Of a stretch of DNA of 64,000 nucleotides, positions 33,856 through 45,429 are shown in pieces. This DNA is from Hydractinia symbiolongicarpus (lineage: Eukaryota > Cnidaria > Hydrozoa > Anthoathecata > Hydractiniidae): positions 26,856,001 through 26,920,000 of the forward strand of contig NC_079875.1 of NCBI RefSeq assembly GCF_029227915.1. Direction: 5' to 3'. The notes below the pieces were generated by a model. That model did no database searches. It saw only the letters and a list, made by a program, of their open reading frames with translations, and was not told where the DNA came from. The position numbers and the translations under genes were made by a program. Positions within the stretch are counted from its first letter, which is position 1. The number at the start of each line of letters is the position of its first letter.

Positions 33856-36387
33856 CTAAATAACGTTTTCTTTCTCCTTCATTAGCTTTTGGAGAAGTTC
33901 TGAATACTCCATAATTTCCTTTTCCTTCTCGCTTACTGTTTTTCTCAGTGAGTTGGACTTTGTTATCAAAGTTTTCATTTCCAAGACAGCCGTTTTCTCC
34001 TCGGCATCTTTTGATAACAAAACTACAGTTTTCTCAAGCATCTTTTTCTTGGATCGGATAACATCTATTTCTTCTTGGATTGATTTCCTTTTTGAAATTT
34101 TTGCTGATTCAGCTTTCTCTTTTCGTTGATTAACCAAATATTCATTGTATTTGCCTCTTGCAGCTCGTACACTCTTACGCAATTTTCCACATACTTCATA
34201 TTCCTCAGAACTAAGATTGTTTGATGTCAAATGATCGTGAACTATTCGTTGCGAAATCAAGCTCACAGTGGAGAGGTTTTCGACAAGCAATGAGCTATTG
34301 ATACTGAATCCTCTCTCGACCGCAGCCTGTCCATGAGACAATGTGAGGATCATTTTTAGCACTTCAGCTAACTTATCGATACATTTCGTGCCAACTATGT
34401 GCTTCCAATAGAATACATCGAGACGGTCATTTGCAGGGTCGAATTTGAGAAAATCTTCTGTATTTTCTCTTGCGATTTCTAATAACTTTGGAAATTGCTT
34501 CTTGGCTTCATCTGCAAATTTATCACTGATTTGTTGACACGAATAAAGATTTTCTAGAACATGGGCAAATCTTGCTTCACTGGATTCAGGAGATTCTATC
34601 AACAGTGCAGGAACAAAACATCTGACATTCCTGACAAATGAGATTTTAATTGGCGACTTTTCCACCAAATGGGAACACATTTTTGACAAAAATTTGGTAA
34701 CATCTCGTTTGAAATTGAGGACTTGGTTAGCGGTGATAACTCCACTTTTCTGTAAGGCTGAGAGCTCCAACTTTATTCCAATACCTGGATCTACATCGAC
34801 AGGAGGCTTGTGTACATTTGTGTCATCAAATTTGATCTTGGTAAGACGTAGACACGTATTGGCTTTGACCAGAACCTCTTTCAAAATGAAACAAGAGGCA
34901 AACGAACGAATAATTTCTTCCAAAGACTGAGTTAAAAATGGTACCATCGGGTTGTTTGTTTGGAATTTGACGAGGAAGCTGTTTAAGGTATCGGCAACTG
35001 ATCCAAAGAATTTAAACTTGATTTTCAAAAGGGGATCTTATTTCGCTTCTTTCAGTCGCGGATAGCTTTTGTTTTCTGGAGACGGTTGTTGGGATTTTTT
35101 CAAGCCATTCCAATAATTTACAACAATGGCAACATCATCCCATATATCAATGGCTCTGTCGGAAACACGTTTGTTTTCAGCCCAGCGATGCGAGCAAAAC
35201 TGCAATGGATACGTTCCCCTTGTCAACTTTTCGTAGTCACCTCTTCTGCCTGGTGCTTGATCAAAGATTTTGTACATTGCTCTCAGAATTTTATCAAGGG
35301 ACCATCCACTTGCGATTGCACCGTGTTTAAACGAATTATGAACATTATGAAGCCCACATGTTCCAACATCTAATAACTCTTTCATGTTGTCATCCCTTCG
35401 TTGCTCCCGCACTATGTTCAAAAAGCGAAGATTCACATTTGGTTCATCGGAGGAAATCTATGAAAGTAGATATAATATAACCTTTACTTATTATACGATA
35501 ATTGTATACCATTGCTTGGGAAAACCAGAAGGAATCTTACATGACATTTTCATTTGAGATTGCAAATGCAAAAAGAGGAAAGAAAGGTGCAAGACTCAAA
35601 ATATATATACAACCTGTATCATTTTGTTTGCATCAAGATCTTTAGAACACGACGAAAACTTTTGCTGTATGTCGGCTGCAGTTGCCTTTGTCAGGAATTC
35701 TGAATTGTAATATCTTGTTTTGACTGTATTTGATGTATTGTCCCAAAATCGAATGTGCATATCCATTTGTCCTTTATGCACTGATTTGTTATGACTTTCA
35801 TCAAAGCAACGAACATGGTAAGTTGATTCTTTTATAGACTCTTCGAGTAATGAACGAAAGTATGGTGCTAAGCCAAAATTTATGATATAAGAGCACTTAG
35901 TGCTTCCACATGTAAATAATTCAGCAATCTTGCTTCCCTTGAACATCCTAGCGAAGAGCTTGTTTTTATTTTGGCATGAATTTAGAGAGTAGTTCGAGAC
36001 GACAACATCAAGTGTCCAAAGGATTTCTGCATCCGTCACATCTTCTGAGATGAAATAGCTAGTTGGATTTTTGATTGTAGTCTCACAAGCTTTGGTTTCA
36101 GTCTTCTTCTTACTTTTGTCTCCATCGTCACTCTGTAAACTTCTAGCTAAAGGCGCCAATGTTCTTTGCTTAGTACTAGGTATTCTTGACTTATGTTTTT
36201 CTCCTGAGGCATGCGAAGAAATGGAGCTCTTGCCAAGACTTGCTATGGAAAATGACTTCATACATAACTTGCAATATGCTTGCGTTTCATCTTTGCTGTC
36301 TTTCTGTAACCAGACTTTATATTCTTCATCTTCAAGCCAATTATCTTGAAATTTACTTTTATATTTAACTTTTTTTTTACTAGCCAT
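33856..36387 (-). pseudogene. hAT-like transposase, 2 exons, one in-frame stop
   Basis: Exon 1 is 36387-35614 (ATG, MASKKKVKYK) and exon 2 is 35457-33856. The 156-bp intron has GT/AG ends and is phase 0. N-terminus: a zinc finger C39-x2-C42-x16-H59-x5-H65 of BED/C2H2 type, as in DNA-binding heads of hAT transposases. C-terminus: SHGQAAVERGFS followed by a VENL..VSLISQRIV motif, the hAT C-terminal dimerisation signature, then a coiled coil. Total coding length is about 790 residues, a normal size. The single visible lesion is a TAA at 35040-35038, after which the same frame continues for about 394 codons, so inactivation looks recent. Whether the element ends are intact could not be shown. A domesticated ZMYM/hAT-derived gene is a less likely alternative because of the stop. 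Confidence 0.8.
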
Positions 36388-36449
36388 CTAAAAATACAAA
36401 GAAATGGATTTACTAGCGAGGTTAAGTACCTGAAGGTAAACCGAGGACA

Positions 36450-36664
36450 ACTAACAGGTCTCTACAGCCTTAACATTACAGTCATAATGTGTATTCTTAC
36501 CGGCTAGTCCGGGTAGTAAAGGTACACACGGAATGCTTCTTTGTTTTCGCACTAAAACTTTCACAATTTATTTTGTTAGAAGAAAGATACTAGTATATAC
36601 TTATTTGCAGGTCAAACGTACTTTACACGGACTAGCCTGTAGAATTATGGCTGTAAAGACTGTT
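36450..36664. repeat. inverted repeat, MITE-like
   Basis: The left arm (about 36452-36525) has 'acaggtctctacagcc' and, further in, 'ggctagtccgggta'. The right arm (about 36618-36662) contains their imperfect complements ('ggctgtaaagactgt', 'tacacggactagcc'). The left arm has an extra ~20 bp between the two blocks. It lies just upstream of the hAT-like gene start, but is not obviously that element's terminus. Confidence 0.5.
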
Positions 36665-36867
36665 TGTCATCACTGATTTATCTCTGGATTCTCAATGACC
36701 AAATCCTAAAAACCTAAACTGACTTTAAGACCTTTATTTAAAATTTTAATTCAGTAAAAACATATGAAAACAAGAAAAACCGGTATAAAATTTCATCTAA
36801 TTATCAGAACTGCAATCATTCTATCTTCTAAAAAACAGCCTTTAATTTGCTGTCCATAGAACAAGTT

Positions 36868-37260
36868 TCACGAAACAAATGTATGAGAAAAATAAATATG
36901 GCTGGGGGTAACAAACACATACTCAATAATAACGTTTATAGCTGCAAGAAATAGTATAATGAAAAGTGTACAGCCGATAAAAATTCCCCCACAGTGTAGA
37001 TGCCAACTGGAAGGAGCAGAAGCCCAAAAAGACTTACTCCACAGGCTATCGTAGTATAGCTGTATGAGCCTTATCCATGATTCTGGTACACCATAGCGTC
37101 TGAGAGCCATTAAAATCAGCTTGTGCGGAACTGAAGGGTACGCATTAGCAATATCAAGCCATATGCCAGAAAGTGAAGAATGTTGTACCTTTGCATTCTT
37201 AAGTGTGGACCAAACAATAGACATGTGTTTTGTGTGGTTGGAAGAAATAATGGAACTCAC
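36868..37260 (-). pseudogene. non-LTR-type reverse transcriptase fragment
   Basis: About 130 codons with RT motifs: WLDIANAYPSVPHKLI (motif with the first catalytic Asp), a LRRYGVPESWI segment, and GIFIGCTLFIILF (the conserved G-x-x-G-C block). It ends before the catalytic F/YxDD box, and no endonuclease or other domain is adjacent. Truncated; one edge abuts the start of the oppositely oriented Helitron-like gene, so one element probably inserted into the other. Clade cannot be assigned confidently. Confidence 0.7.
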
Positions 37261-37261
37261 T

Positions 37262-40035
37262 CAACGTACGCCAACAAACTTGTCGGGTCCAGAAACTTTG
37301 CATATTGCACACGTACTAGAGCAAATTATGAAAGGGTACATGTACGGCTCAAACACAAATAGGTGGCGACACCACCTCTTTACATATATCAGGTCAGTTG
37401 AACTTTTGTTCTACAACAGACACCTTCATATACAATTTTCTCAATTTTTTATATTTGTTATATTTAGACACCCCGAACGTTCCAATCTACACACATATTT
37501 TTACCGTTTCGAATTTATGCGCAAAGGAACGCTTCATTGCCATACCCTGGTATGGCCCAAAAATATGAAGAGCATATATGTGTCGCAAATAACCGCTCAC
37601 ATACCAAATGAAAACGAAGACTACGATTTTCAGGTAATTACTATCGTTACATTTTATCATAAACAATTAAACATATCGTTTCGCAAATACGCTATCATGT
37701 TCAAGTGACATATTTTTTATTATATTCTTCATTTATCGCAGATTTGTCATTGCCAAAAATCTAATCAAAAAGTCTTAAATATGCTAGTGCACAGCGAGAA
37801 AACGAGTTATGACGATAATGGCCTGCATATTTACCACACAGCTGAGGCAAATAATAATAACGTCCGAGCTTACATCGACACGTTAGCGAGAAGCTTACAA
37901 TGCTCAATGGACGTGCAATTGCTGACGGAAAAAATTTGCTCTTAAAATACGTTGCATCCTATGTATCAAAATTTAAGGATACATATATTTCAAATGGTTA
38001 GTATTTTTCTACTTCCTTATGCACTTTTTTACGCACAAAACTTATTACTTTCTCATTTATTTTAAAGCTGTCATTGCTGAAGATTTAACAGGGCATCAAG
38101 GCGCATTTTGTTTCGTTCGAGATTTAACTCCTTGTGAACCAGAGATAAAAGCTGCGTGGACAAGTTGCGTGAACAAAACAATTTGCCATACCACCGTATG
38201 AAAAAACAGAAAACAATAAAATCGTACAAAAATACCAGTCGCGTGACTGTGACGAGGATTTAAATCTGTTACAATATCTATGACTTTATGATACTGAAAA
38301 AGCTCAACCAAAGAAATATAAAGGTATCACTTAATAAACCGACATGTAAAAGAGAATATTACATATTTAGCTACTTCTATAATACTTATTTTTATTGATT
38401 TAAGGTAATAACACTTTGGTTGGTGTGAAATTCTGCAATATTTTCCAGCAGTTATATTTCTGGCAACACACCATAATGAACGTCCCATTCAGATCGGTAA
38501 ACAATCTCAAAGTCTCAAGAAATATACCGGAATACTTGAAGTTCTTTGTCTATGCAATAAATGCAAATGGTACTTTTTGGCGTAATACCGAATTAGTAAA
38601 GTCGTACTTAGAAAAAGATGGACACAAAAATTACTATGTTAATAATTTCATTAATTACCTACAAGGAATGTTCAACACCTTGACTTTATGGGAATTACAG
38701 GTTTTAAGGTATAATGGTTACTTCAATAAAATTACTAACGTTCTTACTGCATCACTTGCATTTTCCTATGTATCATAATTCTTTTCCTTTTTAACGTTTA
38801 GATCTGCTGAACTATCTTCATTACAGAATTTTGACTCACCACAAAATGTATTGGTTGGGCAACAGATTATGTGCTATGAAACGTTTAAAAGTAGTATCAC
38901 TGAATTACGTAACGATCAACAGATCCAGTATCCATTCCTGTTAATAACAGGAAAACCTGGCACAGGTAACCTTCATTCTCATGAACTGCAATGTTATGCT
39001 TTCTTCCAAAAAAACGCATATTTTCTTATTTAGGAAAATCGGAAGTATTAAAACACATGATTGAACATGCTGTGAAAGAAGACTGCGAAACTTTAGTTGT
39101 TTGTCCCACTGGATACCTGACGTGCTCGTATCAAGCTATATTTGGTCCTAGCATAAAATGCGATACAGTTCATTCGTCCTTTTACATCCCTGTGAATAAG
39201 GAATATAACGCAACTATGAACTGGAATTTATGCTATTATCATGTAATTATAATTGATGAGGTAATTTTTTTAAAACATTGTCATTACTATGTTAACATTA
39301 CAAAATGCACATCTTTATCTCAGTCTATTTATATTTTAGGTAAGTCAAATCCCTCTTGCGTTCGTAAACCATATCGTTCAAAGCATCTTGTCTTTGCCGA
39401 GACCCCCAGTCGTCGTTTTTTGCGGTGACGGGCAACAACAACAACCTGTCGGGACAGAAGGAGAGGAGAAAAATCTTTTGCAAGATCAGACGTTAAGGAA
39501 AATGTGTGTTCCTTTTAACTTGACAGAACAGCACCGGTGTTGCGATAAAAAGTTGCACAAATTTCTGGACATAATTCGTCACTTTTCCCCTACGGCCAAA
39601 CAATTGAGACATTACCTGCATGACCGCATTTTGCTGGATCATTGCTTGCCAACTGACAGCGAAATCTTGCAAGCCTTCACGTCCTGTTCCGAAGCAACAT
39701 TTCTGACGGTCACAAACAAAAACTGTGACAGAATAAATAATGTCTATATCTTTTCAGAGTCCGTGCCTGTTTGTAATGTGAAATTATGTGACAATGTAAC
39801 TCACAAGCTTTATAAGAACGTTCACCTTGTGATAACAGAAAATAGAGACAAAAGACACGGCGTAGCTAATGGTCAGCTATGCTGTCTTGTCAACATTGAA
39901 GGCAAAACGCTTTTTGTGAAGCTTGAGAATGGGAAAGTACGTCCAATATATATGGTCTCAACACCTGAACAGCGTGCATATTATCGAGACTGGCGTACGC
40001 TACAACAATATATAAAGCACAAGGTAAAACAATAA
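37262..40035 (+). pseudogene. Helitron-like Rep (HUH) / Pif1-type helicase gene, 8 exons, Rep half damaged
   Basis: Exons by splice sites: to 37392, 37468-37633, 37742-37996, 38068-38323, 38405-38708, 38802-38965, 39034-39260 and 39340-40035 (TAA). The second exon has EFMRKGTLHCHTLVW, an HxH (HUH) nickase motif; the third has KYVASYVSK, fitting the catalytic-Tyr Rep motif. The sixth/seventh junction rebuilds a Walker A (GKPGTGKS), the seventh ends in Walker B (IIIDE), and the eighth has VVVFCGDGQQQQPVG (motif III) and LTEQHRC (motif IV), as in Pif1-family SF1B helicases. Rep plus helicase in one protein is the Helitron arrangement. Lesions: frameshifts at about 37.91 and 38.19 kb and a TGA at 38281. 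From 38405 on, frames and intron phases are all consistent. The true 5' end is unclear. AATAAA overlaps the stop. Confidence 0.78.
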
Positions 40036-40299
40036 AAAGAGCGATAGTCTGGTTTGACATAGACAAATTAAGCGGTGGATGTGGCTACGCAGCAGTCTCT
40101 CGAGTTAAAAGATTATGACATCTGGTTTTTGACCGCACCCAAAGCAAGTCACTTTTATCCGGTTGTTTAGCTAAAAATTTGGAAATGTAAATATATTGTA
40201 AAATTGTTTCATGGGAAAACAACACATATTTTTCAATTTTCTTACATGTGTTTCCCATGCGGACCAAGTCAACTAACATGCCCCGAAACAGAAAATTAA

Positions 40300-41000
40300 A
40301 TAATAATGCGCTATATAGTAGGAGAGAGCGGACAAGGCATGTCATGTTAATATGACAGTTTACTGAAACCACGTCTACATTGCACATTGGGGGAAGTTAT
40401 CGGCTGCAAAAAGTACATCCTTCGGAGCCTCCTAACGTCCAACCGCCTTTCGACCAGGCCAATTTTTTTTATATCAACTCAGTGGAGTGGCGTACCATTT
40501 AATATTTATATTACACGGGGTGCCCCCACTATCATGTCAGAAGCTGGAAAATTGCGCTATATAGTAAGGACGAGCGATCAGTCATGTAAGGTCATAAGCA
40601 CCCCTACATTGCCCGTAAGGAAAAGTTATCGGCCGGAAAAAGTACATCCTTCGGAGCATGCTAACGTACGTAGCTGAAAATGGTTGTTGCCTCCACTTTG
40701 CCGTGTGAAACTGTATATAGTAAGAGAGACCTGTCAAGGTATGTCGTGGTGAAATACTCATGCATTGGGAACGCGGAAACGTAGTGCCGCGGAAAAATAT
40801 TTACGGCCCCACTTTGGTGTCAAAAACTGGAAAAATGTGCTATATAGTAAGTGCAGTCTTAGGGGTTGTCATGGTCAGGTTTTGTCATAGTGAGGTTAGG
40901 TATTCCGCGCCAGAAAATGTTTACGGTCCCCGTTTTGATGTGGGAAACTGTCGAAATGCGCTATATAGTAAGGAAGAGCGGAGAAGGTATACCATGTTAA
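40300..41000 (+). repeat. diverged tandem repeat with 'ctatatagta' core
   Basis: 'ctatatagta' (or 'gtatatagta') preceded by 'gaaa..ctg..aa' and followed by 'gaga/aagagcgg' occurs near 40312, 40558, 40714, 40841 and 40961. Spacings are about 246, 157, 127 and 120 bp, so the basic unit is probably about 120 bp with losses. Between cores lie recurring 'aagttatcgg..gaaaaagtac', 'atccttcggagc' and 'cggtcccc'-like pieces. It is more GC-rich than its surroundings. It directly precedes the YqaJ gene and could include its promoter. Confidence 0.7.
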
Positions 41001-41135
41001 TAGACGATATTGCGATTAAAAATAAATTTCCCGCGCGCAATGCATTCTGGGATTGATTTGGTGATAACGTTCCTGCCGCTTCTTCGAGAAGAGCCATTTT
41101 GATCTGATCAGTAGAAAGTTATAAACGAAAAGAAA

Positions 41136-43381
41136 ATGTCTCCAAAAGTTAATGAAATTATTGAAAGATTCTCCCACAAGGGGTTAAAAGAAGATTCGGA
41201 AAGTGAAATATTTCGCACGTGGAGCATCGTCGACCTTAAAATGTTCCTGAAACTTACCAACAACAGCAAAGGAACCTCGAATTTAAAGAAGGAAGCACTG
41301 TTAGAGAAAGTGGTTTCATTTTGGACTGCAGGTGTAGATTTCACCAAACAGAGTAGCAGCGACTCTGTTGTAAATTATAGAAAGGAAATTCTTCATGGAG
41401 AAAAATATCCTCCCACTCACCCTGGTATGGTGCAGGAAAATTTTAGTAAATGGACAGTAGCACAGTTACAAGATTTTTTACAAGATAGGGGAATTAACCG
41501 ATCTGGTAGAAAGGAGCAACTTGTTTTGAATGCATATTCCGCTTATAATCTTCAACTTCCTGTAGTTTTTCTGGACCCCCAAGAAGAACAGGCTGAAATT
41601 CTTAATGATCGATCATGGAAATTGCATCTTGAAGGTGGTCTTGTTAAATTACCAAATCCAAGGACATTAATCGATGACTGGATGAAGGCTCCATCTTATT
41701 TACCAAATACAACACAAGGTGACGTAAAAGAATATTTAGACAAAAATGATGCTGGGAAAGCATTCAAGGGTGGACAGAGCTTACTAGCATCTAACCATTT
41801 GGACAATATTATGTCGCACAATATCAGTAATAATATTCGGTATTGTTTTGTTCGAGGTATATGCTTGCCAGAGCAGAAGTTAAGCAATGAATATTACAAT
41901 GTTTGGGTTTGCTTGCACAAAGACAATGCTGAAGTTATATGTGGTGATTGTTCTTGTGTTGCAGGGTGAGTGAATTATATTTTGATGACTTCATTCTGTT
42001 CACAGAAAAAGTATTTCTGTCTGACATAACCATTTGAGTGAAGTTTTCAGTGTATTTTAAGTGATTTCCTAATTTTAGGTGATTTCAGGAGATTCATTTC
42101 AGTATTATTATTTTTTGTTTTTAGTGTTGGAGGAGTTTGCAAGCATGTCGGTTGCCTATTATGGTACATTGAACGAGAGGTACGTGAAGGTAGAAACCTG
42201 ACATGCACATCAAAGCCACAGATGTGGCATGCACCTACGAAAAGGCAAACAAAACTGCATCAACCGGATATGATTAATAACATCGAGATAAAAAAGCCAA
42301 TAAATCCAAAATACGAAAGATCTTCCTTCGATCCAAGAGCGCCTCATCACCGAGAACCGATCACAGTGTCACAAGACGATTGCAACATGTTAGCCTCTGC
42401 TACTAATGGTAATTGTGGCATTGTCCTTTTAATACGCCAACACAGTGAAGATGATGGAAGACAAGAAACTGAACCATGTAATTTTGTCGAAATTAAAACA
42501 AGCGAACATATTGAATTTCCAAAACAATAAAACAACATGTGGATGAAATTGACCAGTTAAATGTTGACTTTTACGAAAAAGTGCAAATTTTGAAAGAAAA
42601 TGTTTGTATGAATAAAAATCAAGCTGTATTGGTTCAAAATGAAACATTACTTCAAAGTGAAAGCTCGAAATAGTTCGAACATAGACTACATCGCATCACT
42701 GCATCGAAATTCATAATGGTTGCAGACAAAGTGGAGAACAATGCAGTTAAAAATGTAAACAAAGTCAAAACTGCTGTATTCAACATTTGCGGCTATTACA
42801 AATCTTATACATCCAAAGCAGCAAAATGGGGAATAGAAAATGAAGATAATGCTCGTAAATTGTATGTTAGGGGAATGAAAAAAACACATAAGAAATTTAA
42901 TGTTAGATGTACCGGCTTCCATATAAGTCTTCAGCACCCTTTTGTTGGTGCCTCCCCAGATGGAATTGTTCATTGTGCATGTCATGAAACTGGATTATTG
43001 GAAATAAAATGTCCTTGGACATATCGAAACTTGACTGTGAAAGAGTATGCTGAAAAAAAGGAGAGTTGTTTGCATGTTGTAAATGGTCATGTTGAGTTGA
43101 AACGAAATCATCAATACTACTTTCAGGTACAGTGCCAGATGGGAGTTACTGATTATAGATATTGTGATTTTTTCGTTTGTACATCTAAAGAATCGTTTAC
43201 TGAGAGAATACCATTTGATGCAGCTTTCTGGTACATCAATGTTACAAAAGCAATGGTTTTTTATGAAACTGTCATCATCCCAGAACTTTTCAACAAAACA
43301 TGAAAGAAAGCTCAGCATGACTTAGAAGTTGCTGAAGAAGTTTTAAATGATATTGTAAACAAAATTTGCAACACTCTATGA
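41136..43381 (+). pseudogene. SAP / SWIM / YqaJ-nuclease protein gene, three disabling lesions
   Basis: Exon 1, 41136-41965, starts MSPKVNEIIERF and holds two SAP-like helix-extended-helix DNA-binding modules (about residues 30-63 and 104-138). The intron 41966-42124 splits a SWIM zinc-binding motif, C-S-C...C-K-H. Exon 2 from 42125 continues into a YqaJ-type exonuclease domain (lambda-exonuclease-like PD-(D/E)xK fold) with ENEDNARKLY, GASPDG, LLEIKCP and HQYYFQVQCQM, which supply the conserved acidic and Lys residues. Lesions: a frameshift close to the TAA at 42528, a TAG at 42671 and a TGA at 43301; the coding frame resumes after each and ends at a TGA at 43379. SWIM plus YqaJ proteins are abundant in cnidarians and often behave like mobile or amplified genes (from memory). 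Otherwise well preserved, so decay is recent. Confidence 0.8.
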
Positions 43382-43499
43382 ACATTGTAATTTTTTTTCC
43401 AACTAATGGTGTGATACATATTTTTAACATACACATTTTGAATCAACCTTTCCCACTATTTCTGATATGATACGTTTGTTTTATTAAACTTGCCCCCAT

Positions 43500-43990
43500 T
43501 TCGAAATGACTTCGCGAACTTTTTATCACCTTTTGTTTTTTTGCAATTCTGGCCCTCCATAGTTGCTAAATTTTCGACGAATCAGGCTGTTTTCTTTTGT
43601 TTGAGAAGGATCGCAAGAATATTATTTAGGGGCACCGACTCGATCAAAATTCTAAAATCAACTTTGATGCGCGATAAAAGTTTATTTACATATGACTTGT
43701 TTACATGCGGATACTTCAATGGTATAAACTTTCGCGGGATAAACTTTCGTGCGTTAGAAAATTCGCGAAATCTTTAAATTCAAAATCCATCATCATAGAA
43801 ATTTTCGCGAGTGAATAAATTTTGAAAATTTGGATGGACAAACTTTCGCGAATTTCAAAGAGCAAGACCAAATTAAGTGTGGGCCATTATACAAGCAGAA
43901 AAAACAAAAAAGGTTTTTCTTTATGGGATAAACTTTCGCGAATAGAAAATTTAAAAAATTTCGCGAGGATCAAGTTACGCGAATGGGCGA
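43500..43990. repeat. TTCGCG-motif cluster
   Basis: TTCGCG or its close variants occur about eight times in under 500 bp (near 43511, 43735, 43760, 43803, 43850, 43935, 43962 and 43977 in the form ACGCGA). Three of these are within longer 'aaactttcgcg' units. Such CG-containing words stand out in AT-rich sequence. Most probably a degenerate short-interspersed or foldback element; a regulatory cluster is possible. Confidence 0.6.
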
Positions 43991-45429
43991 TTTTACATTT
44001 TTACAGTACAAATAGGGCACAACATTGATCTCATCATTTTAAGCAAACCGAATCTTCAACTAAAAGAAAGACAAAATAAAATATTGATTTATAATAATTC
44101 GCATAATATCATAAAGGTACAAGTGCAGGTCCTAAATTCGTTATTGCTGAGCAAATAACAAATATATTGTCAAGTTGGTCCTTCAAAGTCAAAGGTAAAG
44201 TTCCTTGAATGATACGGAAATCTTTAGTGGTAAGCGAGGCATATAAAATGAACGAGTGTCTCATATTTTTGCGATTTTTCGAATTGACACAGGTAAAATT
44301 GACGAGTGTCTCATATATTTGCGATTTTTCGTTTTGAAACAAGATAATTGTCATTTAGGGGCAACAACTTCGTCTCAGGTTCTATGTACTTTAGCCGTAA
44401 ATTGATAAACAAGGCATTTCAGGAAGGCGAGTGTTACATATTTGCGATTTTTCGGATTCATACAAGATAATTGTCATTTAGGGGCAACAACTTCGTCTCA
44501 GGTTCTATATATTTTAGCCGTAAAATTGATGAAGGAGGCATTTGAAATTGACGAGTGTCTCATATATTTGCGATTTTTCGAATTGACACAGGAGAGCTGT
44601 ACTTTAGAGTCAACAATTTCGTTTCGGATTCTTTTATTTAAGATAATTGGAAGTTAGGGACGACAAACTTGTCTCAGGTTCTATGTACTTTAGCCGTAAA
44701 ATTCATAAACGAGGCATTTAAAAGAGACGAGTGTTATATATTTGCGATTTTTCAGATTCATACAAGATAATTGTCATTTAGGGGCAACAACTTCGTCTCA
44801 GGTTCTATATATTTTAGCCGTTAAAATGATAAACAAGGCATTTAAAATTGGGATTTTCGTATTGATACAAGATAATTGTCATTTAGGGTCTGCAACTTCG
44901 TCTCAGGTTCTATATATTTTACCGTAAAATTGATAAACGAGGCATTTGAAAGAGACAAGTGTTATATACTTGCGATTTTTCGTATTGATACAGGATAATG
45001 GACATTTAGGGTCAACAAAATGGTCTCAGGTTCTATATATTTTAGCCGTTAAAATGATAAACGAGGCATTTAAAATCGACGAGTGTGTCATATATTTGCG
45101 ATTTTGTATTGATACAAGATAATTGTCATTTAGGGTCATAACCTCGTCTCAGGTTCTAAATATTTTGGCCGTAAAATTGATAAACAAGGCATTTAAATTT
45201 TTCGAGTGTCTCATATATTTTTGATTTTTCGTATTGACACAGGATAGCTGTACTTTAGGGTCAACGATTTCGTTTCGGGTTCTTATGTTTTAGTCCTAAA
45301 TTTAATAAACGAGGCATTTAAAAGAGACGAGTGTTATATATTTGCCATTTTTCGTATTGATACAAGATAATTGTCATTTAGGGGCAACAACCTCGTCTCA
45401 GGTTCTATGTATTTTAGCCGTAAAAATGG

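Noticed and set aside
40085-41056. Open frames of about 100 codons between the Helitron-like and YqaJ genes
   Set aside because: They lie in, or overlap, the 'ctatatagta' tandem repeat and change frame between units; no domain signal.
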